DNA of 64,000 nt, taken from assembly GCA_027924585.1 (NCBI GenBank), contig BSBM01000123.1, positions 15,330,001-15,394,000 on the forward strand, read 5' to 3'. How positions within the stretch are numbered: the first letter of the stretch is position 1; each line of letters opens with the position of its first letter. The stretch comes from Larix kaempferi. Taxonomy: Eukaryota > Streptophyta > Pinopsida > Pinales > Pinaceae. The translations under genes and the position numbers were made by a program. Shown piece by piece: positions 35,551-47,659 of the stretch. The notes beneath the pieces are model-generated. The model made no database searches. It saw only the letters and a list, made by a program, of their open reading frames with translations, and was not told the DNA's origin.

Positions 35551-36576
35551 GTTCACAATTATTTGTCATCCCCTTCGATAGTTGGGTCTACACAATCGGG
35601 ATCAAATTCTGTTTTCCATCACTCAAGTGAGAACTCATTTAAAATGTAATGTGATTCAAGGATATATTTAATCACTACGATTAGCTTCAAGAAAACTACT
35701 GACAATCTATGTCATGCTTTAATGTAGGTAGTATATAGGGATTGAATAATGTGCATGGGAATTACAGCATGCCAAACATGCTGACCTCTATTTCTACATG
35801 CAATTCAGGATTTGGAGGTCTTCCCTCTGGTGGGGTCCATCAGCCCTCTGGGAGCCATTCTACTGGACGTTTTGCATCAAATAACCTTCTAGTTTTTCTC
35901 TCCCAGGTCTTCTTGTTGTAGTACTTGTTGTTCCATTTAGGTTAATTTTGTTGTAGTTAGTAGACAATCTTCTAATTTCCCCTTGGTTATGTTTTCTAAA
36001 TATCTGGTGCTTGGTTTGCTAGAAAAAGAACATTTTGATATTTGGCAATATTTCCTGACATTTATCTACATGACATGTTTTCTACTAGCAGCTATCACAC
36101 GGTGGATTGCATGGCCATACAGCGGTAACCAATCGAGGAAGTACTAGTCTAGTAAGAATTTATTATGTTTATTATTAGTGTGACTATGAACAGCAAAATA
36201 GAATTTATTTCGTACTAGCATGAATGGCATTGTTGAGTATGCTCAAAGGTCATCCCTGGTTTGAGTAGTAATTTTGATCATGATGCTAACTATTCCAGGA
36301 TCATGAGTATCTCCTCTTACAAGCAATGCAGGGCCTATGATAACAAGATCTGCTGCCAACATTATGGGTGCAGCTGGAGCTGCTGGAGGTAGCCTTGGAA
36401 GGGCCATAAGTCTTGGTGGTGGACAAAGTCCTGTATCAGGATCGACTCGTGCCAGAACTGGAGGTATTGGTGTACAAGGGCCTAGTAGGCCAATGAATAG
36501 TGTTCCCCAACAAGGTGTATCATCAATAAATTATCAGCACACTAAAACATACCGAGCAATGTTGTTGATAACTTGA
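35551..36576 (+). pseudogene. NOT2: CCR4-NOT subunit 2 (NOT2/VIP2) N-terminal exons
   Basis: Four exon-like blocks have good splice borders. E1 35551-about 35632 (acceptor TTTTCAG) encodes VGSTQSGSNSVFHHSSE. E2 35768-35906 has MPNMLTSISTCNS, LPSGGVHQPSGSHSTGRFAS and NNLLVFLSQ, with a donor CAG|GTCTTC. E3 36092-36151 encodes LSHGGLHGHTAVTNRGSTS, with a GTAAGA donor. E4 36299-about 36540 has VSPLTSNAGPMITRSAANI, GGSLGRAISLGGGQ and IGVQGPSRPMNSV. The order and wording follow the Ser/Gly/Asn-rich N-terminal half of plant NOT2 proteins, which scaffold the mRNA deadenylation complex. A TGA near 36304 breaks E4 and the C-terminal NOT box is absent, so this is a gene fragment. Confidence 0.82.
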
Positions 36577-36917
36577 ATTTGATAGTCTCATCTTTATTTG
36601 TGTTAGCTTTTCTAGCAATTTTGGTCCCTAGCAAGAACAGATAAGTGGTAAATGCAGAAGAATTTGACCAAAGTCAGTCAAAATGCACAACACCTGCTCT
36701 TTGAATTGACAGTCGCTAATATCAGTTATGTGTCACTGAGCTTCCAAATAAGGACTAAAGGAGTGAATAGGGTATGCCCAGGAATTAGAATTAAAGTTGG
36801 TGAATAGGCATAATCGATATTCAAGTTATACAAAGATCAGCATGGCACTATAAGATCAATTGAAGTTGGTGACAAGTCTACCTAAGAGTCAAACCAGATA
36901 GCTCACCATCAATAGAA

Positions 36918-37757
36918 AAAATCACAAAACTCTCCCCTATGGTCCATTGCAATCCCTAAAACATATAAATGAAGCTGCTTACAACTTATCACTCCACGTT
37001 AAAACACATCTTGTTTTTCACGTGAGCATTTTGAAGAAAAAACAATCCAGATTCAACAATGTTCAAGCTACATGGACGTATAATAAAGAGAACAAGAATC
37101 CCTGGTGAAAGAATATGGAATCTCCAACACATGGAATTAAAAGAACATATGATAGGATTGCTAAATAACATTCATAAGTGCATCTATTGTTAATTCACTG
37201 TCCCTTTTCCCTGCACTGTATATCCTTTGATCATCAACCAAGATTTTAATTTCACTTCGCATATCTGGCTTAACTCATTCCAAAGACTGTGATACCCTAT
37301 ACTATATAGCATGTAAAGAGTTGGATGTTATGCCATCACAAAAATTCACAAAACTCTCCCCTATTGTCCATTGGAAATCACTAAAAAGGATAAGTGAAGT
37401 TGCTTACAACTTATCACACCACATTAAAACACATCTTGTTTTTCATGTGAGCTTTTTGAAGAAAGCACAATCCAGACTCAACAATGTTCAAGCTACGTGG
37501 ACATATAAGAAAGAGAACAAGAATCCCTAGCAAAAGATTATGGAAACTCAAAAATATGGAATTAAAAGAATATTTGATAGGATTGCCAAATAACATTCAT
37601 AAGTGCACCCGTCGTTAACTAACTGTCTCTTTGCATTACCTTGTATATCTTTTGATTATCAACCAAGTTTTTAATGTCACTTTGCATCTTTGGCCTAACC
37701 CATTCCAAAGACCGCTATACCCAATAACATGTAAAGCATTGGACATTATGCCATCAC
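36918..37757 (+). repeat. tandem duplication of about 420 bp carrying a gypsy integrase C-terminal scrap
   Basis: 36918-37339 and 37340-37757 are direct copies, each running from TCACAAAACTCTCCCCTAT to TTATGCCATCAC. Copy 2 encodes, on the plus strand, LKRISEVAYNL and HIKTHLVFHVSFLKKAQ, the C-terminal region of gypsy integrase. Copy 1 has the same region broken by stops. No other part of a retroelement is seen beside it. Confidence 0.75.
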
Positions 37758-38487
37758 TATTTAAGTTTCCTATTTTGCTTATTCCACCTGCACAGAGGAA
37801 TGGTTAAGCCCTAGTGATTAATGCATCACATGTAAATATCATAGTTCACTCTCAGAACGATTAGCTCACCTAATCCCAATACATAACCAGTCTTTGGACT
37901 ACAAGTTTCTTAGTCATCATGCTAGGTGTTTCTTATAAATCTAATGTTCCCAACTAGTACCATAGTCTATTTTCCTTGAAGGTCTATAACTTGAAAGTAG
38001 CCAGTTGTTTATAATTTGACTACTTGTCATTCCTCACAAGTGGTGAGTGCTCTAGTTCATGATTTCCTATTGACACCTTATAAAGTTATGTCCCTCACGA
38101 CCCTTAATCATTGATGATGTTGTACAATCCACATATATTAGGGTATAGAAGGCCTTATACAAATAAACATATTAGCAATATAAGGAATTATAAAAGTTCA
38201 ATAATTGCACTGCTATTTTGAGTTGCTTTTGAATATGGAAACTACAGCATGCCCATTGACACCAACAAGACGAACAAATTCATTATTGTGGACATGTCAC
38301 ATTATCATTTGCAATGCTAAAATGACTAAGGAGAAAGAAAATTTATTTAGATTATGGGGCAGACCTCCCTTATCCTCAGACTTCAACCTATTAGCATTAG
38401 GTTAGTTGCATGAGACTCAACTAGAACAACATACAGGTTAAAGGAGAGAACGTTGAACTGGAAAAGACCCTAAAAAAGATCATCCCA
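37758..38487. other. no gene seen
   Basis: Unremarkable AT-rich sequence. Confidence 0.45.
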
Positions 38488-38760
38488 TACAAGTAAACAT
38501 GAAAGTCAACGTAAACATGCAAGTCAAGTAACCATCATGAACCAAGCATCATGAACCATGCAAGGCTAAACATCACATACAAGTAAACATGCAAGTCAAG
38601 TAAACATGCAATTCAAGTAAGAATGCAAGGCTAAACATGCAAGGCTAAGTAAACATGCAAGGCTAAACATCACATACAAGTAAACATGCAAGGCTAAACA
38701 TGTAAGTCAAGTAAACATGCAAGGCTAAACATCACATACAAGTAAACATGCAAGTCAATG
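38488..38760 (+). repeat. minisatellite of AAGTAAACATGCAAG units
   Basis: About 270 bp made of alternating blocks AAGTAAACATGCAAGTC, AAGGCTAAACATCACATAC and AAACATGCAAGGCT, repeated many times with shuffled order. Confidence 0.9.
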
Positions 38761-39431
38761 TATCATAATAAAAAAACACGACGTCATACTAGGCTCATGC
38801 ACATCAAAGTCATTGTCAAAGGTAGGTTACCCAACTTTCACAACTATATGTGGTCATACATCTCATGTGTCTCATGCAATGAGAGGAATCTCATAATCAT
38901 CATGCTAGGATAAGGAGGGTCATGTGGTCATCTCATCTTCCTCAGGTTAACTCAGCAAGGGGTGGCCAACCCCTTGACAATAACCATATTCCTCGGAAGA
39001 TGTCACACATATTCAATAATAAGCTATGCAACAAAGTGAACAAACATTTCACATATAAATTGCAAAAAGCACAAACATAGTTATATTAATTGTTCTAATC
39101 AGCACAGTACTATCAAACATAGAGCAACATAAATCATTAAAGTACTTAAAACAAAAGCAATAATAGCAGTAAACCAATTATAAACGATATGGTCATCTCA
39201 TATTCCTCAGGTTAACTCAGGAAGGGGTGGTCAGTCCCTTGAGGATAACCATAGTCATCTAAATAGGTCACACATATTCAGACATATGATCTGAGCAATA
39301 ACATACAGATGTGAAACCTCAATTCCAAAATATCACCATGAAATGAGTACTAGATCAATAAACTTGTTACAAAACTGAAAAGAGTTCATGGCTTCACTCA
39401 GTAAAATACCAATCTTAAATGTTTACAACTA
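38761..39431. other. no gene seen
   Basis: Spacer. It contains two copies of a CATCTCATNTTCCTCAGGTTAACTCAG block (38926 and 39190) about 264 bp apart, so it is another local duplication. Confidence 0.5.
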
Positions 39432-42400
39432 CATTTTTTTATGTTTTTTTTTTCTCATAAATTGTAAGAGGGGGACTTCATCTTCGGTGTCTTGCCCCGT
39501 TGTAGTTGTTGTGCCCTCTTTTTCCATTGATTGTGTGGATAAGCACTCCCGCACCATACTTTGGGTACATCGATTAGGAGGGGGTGGAGTTGGATGGACA
39601 AGGGCATCATCTACAAAAACCAAGACAATTATATAGATATAAGTGCAAAGTTATTATTGATATACGTTTTTCATTATTTTCAATTTCATTACATTGATAT
39701 TTACCTGCTGGCTGACTAGCCAAGTCAATTGGAGTGTTCATTGGCTCTGCCATGTTTTCCTCTCCCGACTGAGCATGAGAAGGTACATGCTCTCTCATTC
39801 ATAGAAACATATTAATTAGTAAATGTCATCAATTATGTATTTAAAATCATATTGAATACATTTTTTTTATAGCATACATACCTAAATGGATAGGCAGCTC
39901 ACCACCATCACGTGGGTACCGGTTCGGTACTACTACCCTCGCTACTTTTGTAGGTCTCACCCTGAAAACAAAAAAAGACATTCATTTTTTCGATGTAATC
40001 ATTCATGGATAGATTACGCAAGTTCATTATAATGATGTCCTTATTGATTTTATTTACCTCAGCATGAATCTTTGGGGAAACTGGGGTTTGCCCCAAGCTT
40101 TTTCGATGTTCCAACACATGTTGAAAACTGTACTTGAAGCTGAGCTTCAAGTCTCCATCAGTGGCTGCCTCAAGAAAAGCATTTCCCTACAATGCATAAC
40201 ACCATGTAAAGTGCTTGTGATAAATCAATTAATTGTTCGCTACAGTTAGAAAAATAAATTAATTGTTGGCTACAGATAATGATCAAATGATTCTTACAAT
40301 TCATGCCCTTAGCTTCTGATATCCACCCTGGCCTAGTTTATGCTACCCATGTTTTTCCATTCTTGCCTTAGTTGCTTTAGATGTGTTGGGGAGCCTATGA
40401 AAGGTTGCAAATACGTTATATATTGCAACTTAAATATATTTAAAAGTTTAAAAAAAATATGATATGTGCCATACCTTCTTGAACCAATTGGCTTAGTCTT
40501 TCCTTGTTTTCTCAATGCCTTCTCCTTTGCATCCTCGATGAGTGACTTCCACTCCTTGTCTGGAACCATCGGAGGACACTCATACTTGTGGTTAATTTGC
40601 AGATTCTCCCTATAATCTGCCTTGGCATATTTCAAATTTAAACCAACTGCTGCGGTGACACCTTTTTCGTTGAAGGTTTCACCAAACAAGCTGACCATGT
40701 GGTTCATCAAATCATCATTCAATTTGTCATTTTGGGCATTTCGCCATGTATGAATGGTGGGCCCAAAAATATCTAATGCATTTTCATGTAGGTTCTTATA
40801 AAAGAAATTATTTCCTGCAAAAAAAATATGATCATTAATTAAAACTAGGTTGAGTAATGTGGCTTAGAATTACATGAATAAAAAACACATAATAAATTAA
40901 ATAATACCTACAATCTTTGGTATCTTGATTGGAATACACTCACCGTACACCAAGAAGCTAACGAGAAATGATCCCTTGCTAACCACACTCATTGAGACAG
41001 GATAGCAACTATCACAATCGGTGCCACGGTCCTCTCTATCATCATGTGGATTAGTGATGTTTGAAGGGACATCTTCAACTCCAACATCCATTGAGGGCGT
41101 GGCATCTAAAGTGCGCTCTTGTGTAGGAGTGTAAAATAACCTCATTGGTATGGTAGATCTGCGAAGTGTTGAACCATCACTACTGACTATACCGCCCAAT
41201 GTAGTATGTTCTTCACACACGAGTTTTGGCTCCAAATAAATCTAAGGAATCCAACTTCAATTGATTAGAACATATCAAAAAAAGAGAACTAAAATAACAT
41301 AAATGAATATATTTAGTTCATAAAAACTTTCAAAGATACCACTTACCACGTATTTTTTTATCTTTCTCTCCAATTCATCAATTTTTGCTTGTATTTCTTC
41401 AGTCATTTGATCGATTAAAATTAGTTCAAGAAGTTTGTGATTGCACTTATTCAAAGCCATTTTCATAGTAAGCATTGGGTCGGTTGAATAACGTATCTCT
41501 ACTTCATTGACCACATCATCACCTTGATGTGGTGTGCTCTACGAACATCAATAAAAAAATCACGTAATAAATATATAATGCATATAATAACAAAAAAAGA
41601 GAACTATAATCATGTTTAGGTACTATTATGCTATCATTTACCTGATGCGACGACATTGGTACCTTCCCACGGTCACCCTGCTACAATACAATAAGAAATA
41701 CATATTAATATCGATAACTAAAAATTGAACCATGTATAATAAGCTTGATTAATATAAAAAAACTTTATTGTTACTATGAGAGTCAACTTTACCTGTCCAG
41801 AAGCTCTAGGTGTGCTCATAGTACCGACCCCCTGCCACAATACAATAAGAATGATATCATATTGAAATATTGAGCTCAATATCAAAAAAAATGTCAAATG
41901 TTAACAGATGTAATATAATCATGAATTGTGGTTACTATTACATTAATTCTATTAGGTACTATTAAACTAACATTTACCTCATCTATCTCCATTGTTGACT
42001 TTCCACGGCCAACTTGTGTCATATGGCCACGATCACCCTGTCACAATATAAGAAGTAAGACATATTAAAAATGAAAATTACATATATAACAATGTCTCTT
42101 AAACGTGATTAATGAAAAGCATGACATATAATTAACCATGTCTATATTATAAAAAGCATGACATAAATAAACTTGATGCAAGAGAAAAATAACAAGTCAT
42201 CGAAACCCCCATAATAGAAAGCCCCGCATCTGTTCGATTCAATCCGTAATCGATCAACAACTCTTCACCTACAACTATTGATTTTGTTGCACAAACGAAT
42301 ACACGATTTCCTTCATGCCCCTCAAATAGGCAATTGGGTAGCTTATGTGTTGACCCTGGTCACGTGCTATTTATAAACCCTACTATATTTCCTGAATATT

Positions 42401-42947
42401 TTGTCCTTCTATCAATATACACAGTTTCTCCTTTGTTCAAACTATTTTCCAGTAGTTGACAATAATTTTCTGCCACTCCATATGTCTGCATACTTCGCGT
42501 ATATTGGACCAACAACAACCAGTCATTGTATTTGTAGCATGGACCGACAAACTCCATCAATTTAGTTTCAGTGCCATATGACACCTTTATGCCATCCATG
42601 TAAAATAGCCCCAGTCCATGTAAAGAGGATGGAGCAATGCGATAAGTCCTCCCATTGAGGAAGAAATATGTGTCCACTTGGGGTAGCTCCTTGGGTAGCC
42701 ATCATTTAAGAAGATGTCTATACCTTAGGGGAAACTCAATGTCACCTATGCACTCGTTATCATAACCACATGATCCTCCTTCATAAACAAAAAGTTCCAT
42801 GCATCTATGAAATTTTCTCCTTACCTTTTCACCTCTAGTTGATCTTGACCCGTTAGATCTTGTATTAGACGTCTCGCTTTCAACCTCTTCTAGTCTATCT
42901 TCCTCACTTGATGAAGATAGATCTGACAAGTACCTATTTGGTGGTAC
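39432..42947 (-). pseudogene. multi-exon gene: SET-like domain, duplicated microexons, Transposase_24/TNP1-like region
   Basis: Exons read from splice borders: 42947-about 42212, 42037-41978, 41831-41793, 41677-41642, 41538-41347, 41241-40908, 40814-40475, 40394-40298, 40186-40058, about 39940-39890, 39790-39705, 39612-39432. Exon 1 has an acidic Ser-rich start (SDLSSSSEEDRLEE), then IAPSSLHGLGLFYMDGIKV, ELL-type residues and, near its end, GNIVGFINST, LPNCLFEG, NRVFVCATKSI and GEELLIDYG. This follows the SET-domain order (GxG, N-H/S, GEEL.DY). A TGA splits FINST from PGS. The exon at 41538 has a coiled coil (EEIQAKIDELERKIKKY). The exons at 40814 and 40394 have ECPPMVPDKEWKSLI, EKALRKQGKTKP and HKLGQGGYQK, as in plant En/Spm-associated Transposase_24 proteins. 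The last exon ends KKKHKKM. That all exons form one transcript is an inference from strand, phase and spacing. Confidence 0.68.
41642..42037 (-). repeat. three phase-0 microexons with duplicated intron borders
   Basis: Exons of 60, 39 and 36 nt encode GDRGHMTQVGRGKSTMEIDE, GVGTMSTPRASGQ and GDRGKVPMSSHQ. Each is preceded by a near-identical intron end (AATATTGTRRCAGGG on the minus strand) and followed by GTAAA donors. All lengths are multiples of three, so inclusion or skipping keeps the frame. The pattern points to tandem duplication of one exon-intron unit. Confidence 0.75.
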
Positions 42948-42959
42948 CTATAATGATTG

Positions 42960-45900
42960 AAATGATACAATGTGTTGTAATTGAATTTTCAATACTGAAA
43001 ACATCATTCATGGCTCATGGTTTCTAGCAAGCATGGTTTCAATACTTGAAACGCAATCATGCAAGTTTCTTTCCCTAGTAATGGATATAGATCTTTCAGA
43101 TGGCTATAACTAGGTCATACAATTTTGGAATGGGGCCAATGAGGTATCATAAAAAAGGTGTTGGAGTTAGATACAACCTGAAATTCCTAATTTTCTAATT
43201 TAGAGCTTTTCAATAACAATTTTTGAACCCTAAACCTCTATCACCAAACTACTACCTCAAAAAGAGCCATGAACTTGAAAAGGCACGTTCTCAACAATGT
43301 GGGGTCAAAACTGCACATATGATATACTATTGGAAAGGTGTTGTAAATCCATACATCATATTTAGGTCTAGTTTGTTCCTTGGGACCATGATTCAAAATA
43401 GAATCTGATCATAAATGCATGACAGTGGATTTATCCATCTAGGAGTTATGCAACTTGCACCCTTTGTAGATTAGGCATACAAATTTAGAACTAGGAAAAT
43501 GATGCCTCACTGGAATCATTGGGATGTTGATTAAGAGTAAAGTGGTTAATTAGGCCGTTAAAGGGTATTTTTGTTAGAAATAACTATGAATTATGAGATT
43601 CTTAAAGGTTCCCCATTCACTCATTATTGATTTCTACCACCACATATGACAAATCACATAAATTTCATGCTATGTTAATGCATGGCCTTCTAATGATTTG
43701 GAGACAAGGACCTAGACATTAGGCTTGCAAACCCTCTTAATCTTCTGCCAACCTTATGTGAGATCCTTATGACCATTAACAACTCTCCAAATCAAGCAAA
43801 GAACATATCAAATTTGGCTTTAAGCACCTACAGGAAAATCTAGTAAAGTGGGAAAAGTGTTTTGTCAAAATACCAAGTGTGACAACAAGCATTACCAATC
43901 CAGATCTGAACCCTCATTGAACCCTCCAACCTTGGTGAGCCTGTGGATTGATCAAAAGAAAACTGAACTTTTCCTATTGCTAGATTATAGCCCCACGATA
44001 TCGTACTCAAAATTCAAACCAAATTTTTGTCAAGCCACTCAAAGTACAAGGAATAATTGACAAAATATATGGAAAGAAGAAGATCTGCTATCACAAACAA
44101 TTACTTCTCCAAGTAGCAGCAAGGTGATAAAGATTGTATTAACGTGGAGACCCGAATTCAAAACCCTCTGCGGGTATGATTGTAACTATGGCCTTCTAAA
44201 TATAAGAAGTATCTCACAAAAAAATAAGTACTTAAATCAGAGGGCCACAAAAAATTGAAGAAAAAAGGGGCTACAAACAAACAAACAAACACAAAATATT
44301 TGTGTTGTAAGTTGTGTCCTCAAGTATTGCAAATGGGAATGAAGTTTTTAGAATTGAGTATGAAAAGGGTCCAAAAGTATCGAAAACTTTCAGATGGTTT
44401 GTGTAGGAAACTGCAGGAAAAAGGAAGCACTTGGAAAAAGTTTCCATAGATAGGTCCAGATCTTTTCAAGCACTTAATTACTCACATTTAGAATTTTCTC
44501 AAATCGAGCCATTAACAAACTTCCTTTGGTGTTTTGGTTCAATTTTAAAAGGCAGATTGTTGAGACTCAAACATGCATTGAGCTGCAAGGCTCCAATTCA
44601 CTTAGGCTTGATTCCATTTCCCCTCCATCCTATATATGTATGTTGTCCTGACAAATTTTGAACAACAAAACTTGATGCCCCAGCCCTATGATGCTAGCTT
44701 TGCTAACTTGCTTGGTATGGAGGATTGTTTTACTGCTTTCTGAGCTATGTATTATTTTTTCTTAGGCACCCAATGCCCATCATTATTACATCTCTCAGGC
44801 TTGAAATGACTTCCCTCTCTCTGGTTTGAATTAAGTATTTGGTTGGTTTTATATGCATTTTTTGGTTGTAGGTTTATTATAGCCATGTTTTTATTAGTGG
44901 CTTGCTTTTGTACATAGTTAACAATGAGTAATTTTCTCATAGTTCTAGTTTTATTTTAAGACTATATCTAGTTACAACTTCCTGCACTATGGATAAGATC
45001 ATGTGGATGCCCCAATATGGTCATTACCCAAGAGATTGTCTGCATCATAATGGATCACAGGTGACAGCCTGCCATAGATCTCCTTGCTTGCAATGGTGGT
45101 AATGGTCAAGGAGTGGTCGGTGAAAGATGGAATATTTTTTTCGCTTCTACGGACATGCTCCAGGAATGAATTGTCTAACCCTCAAATCATCTATGAAATC
45201 CCAATACATAGAAGTCCACACTCCTTAAGTGAGTCAACTTGCCTGCTATTTTTAGAAATGGAAATAAAGAACAACTTCAAAAGCCCTTGCATGCAGGTTG
45301 CTTTTAGATCTTTATTGTCGTTTGACAAATTTATACCTTTATCATATTATGTCCTTAAGGTCAACCTGCTTACTGCTTTTGGCGTGTTTTCTCCTTGCTT
45401 TCTTTCACCACAAAATGTGTCACCTTTCTTTCCACCTAAAAAATCCTGATTGGCTGCTAGCTATTGTGGTTAACTATTGTTTAGAAAGTTGTTTATGATA
45501 GTTTTTTGTCACTACAAGCATGACGTCGACTTCCCTAGAAATAATTCTACCATTTGCTACTCCTATGGTCTATTAATAGTGACTTTATTATCCTACAGAA
45601 TTATAATTATCAGCATTCCGAAATCTCTCAACAAAATTGATCATTAGTTTCCAGTGACTTATCCTACTAGCCATTCACCATGAATGATTCTTACAGCAGT
45701 TACTCCTTTATATCTTGCTGTCCACGTGTCTCTTTCTGAGTTAGGTTGATGGAAACCTACTGAGATAGTTATGATAGTTCGGCTATATAAGATGCTGAGC
45801 TGCTTTTTAGGATGGAAAAAAACTATGATTTGAATCTACTAATGGCTTTGAATGACATTTTTCGTCATAATTCCTTTGGCATACAACCTTGAAATTTTCA

Positions 45901-47500
45901 TTAATTAGACATATGAAAGTGCCTTTTCATGTAAGATAGTGGAGTATGGCATTATATTTATCTCTTGTGCTAAGATTTGTGATGTTTATAGTTGTTAAAC
46001 AGAGCTATGCCAGTGAAGTTACTGCCATCCAATTGGAGGAAGACAGGTAGAGTCTTCAACATGATCGATTTCATCCCCTATCCTAAATTCCTAATACTTC
46101 CTCCAACATGCTATGACTATACCAGAACATTAGCTGGGATTTAAAATTTGACATTTGTGGGATTCATTGCTTCAACAACTCTCTGCTGCAGGGGAGCGTC
46201 CCTACCCCTTGCTTCCACTCTTTAATCTTGCTCCCTTTAGGAGCTGGCTCCCAATATGCTCCCAATTTTAGGAGCATGCTCTCGAGGTGCTCCCTACCTC
46301 TCCTATACTAAAAGCTCCTATACTAGGTTGATCATTTTATGACAATGTTATGGTACCTCCCTTCTTTGCCAAGATCCTATAAAAGTTGTTATGGTTGATC
46401 ATTTGATGGTAATGTTATAAGTTATAACTACTAGATGATTGATGTTATATGGTTTAATCCATGCTTTTTATAGCTAATTCAACATCCTAAAAAGCAGGTC
46501 TGTGTCAATTTCCAGTGCCCTTCTTTAGACCATGACTAATATGAAACCAAGGCACTATACTCATGTGCAGCTTGGTTTAGAGTGCATTTTCCCTGTGCTT
46601 AATACACCCCAATCTAAACCATAAACAACCTCCATCAATTATTTCCCAACTCTGTAATGGTCACATGTTGTTTTTGAATCTTTTGGTTTTCTGTCTGCTA
46701 GCATGTGAACTTCCTCTCTGCCATAAGGTGAAACCATATCTCACCTAAGCAATTAAACTGTAGCAAGTTTTTCCATTCCTCAATCCCTTGGTTATCCTTG
46801 CTTTCTATGTAACAAAAGTTTGAAAACCATACGTAGCCATGCCAACTAATCAATTCTCATGCAGTGTTTTAACAGCAATGGTAAATTTAACTAGAATGTT
46901 TGTCCATCATGCAAAAGGATAGCGAACTTGTCTTCCTTAGAAAGTCAAACTAGCATTTGAATTGGTGTTCCAATCAACATCTTTATTTGCATGAAAAGGC
47001 AAGAGAAAGTACCTAGATTAGGCTTTTTCTTAGCTGAGCCAACTAAGCAACATCATTATATTGGGAAAAGCAGTCAATTAAGCACTCTTCTATCTTTCCT
47101 AAGACTATTTCATATGCAAAGTATCAACCAAAAAGAGAAAATCGAACCCACCATATAACTTTAACCATGATGTTGACATGAGTCAAGGTCTTAGGACTAG
47201 ACCACATGGAATTTCATATACATGAAAACTTGTAGCAACTGCCATGTGTCACCCTAAAGTGAGAAACTACCTACCCAACACTGCTCTTAACTCAGCATTC
47301 TTTAACCCACCGAAACCTCATAATTTTTTTAACTAGAATGGAATAACAAAATCCATTAAATGGAGGAAGGAAAATCCAAACAATAGAAGGAAAAGCACAA
47401 GAGTAATTGAATTTTGGTATCTATTTAACATAAATTGAATTTTTCTCTCTCACATATTTTGACAAACACTTTGCAAGCAAACTCTTACCTGCAATTTTTA
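42960..47500. other. no gene recognised
   Basis: About 4.5 kb of AT-rich DNA with short open frames only. If the TNP2 and SET/TNP1-like parts belong to one element, this would be intron or inter-gene sequence, or later insertions. A small cluster of GCTCCC motifs lies at 46225-46310. Confidence 0.45.
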
Positions 47501-47501
47501 G

Positions 47502-47657
47502 TTTGTGTAGGATGCATATGATGATTTTGGATCGTATAATTTGCGGAAATAAGGATTTGGAGTGCAAGGATTGAATGCTTTCGACACCTAAATGTCGTAT
47601 CTTCGTTTCAATGCAGTTGTGGCCATCAAAACCCCTGTAATTAATGGTGTTGCCTGC
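47502..47657 (-). pseudogene. possible isolated exon of unknown gene
   Basis: A 156-bp block has a good acceptor (TTTTTGAGTGCAG|GCAACACC) and donor (GCAG|GTAAGAG). One frame reads TPLITGVLMATTALKRRYDI, a stop, then NPYFRKLYDPKSSYASYTN and a second stop near the 3' end, so it looks protein-like. I do not recognise the family and see no partner exon nearby. Confidence 0.3.
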
Positions 47658-47659
47658 AC

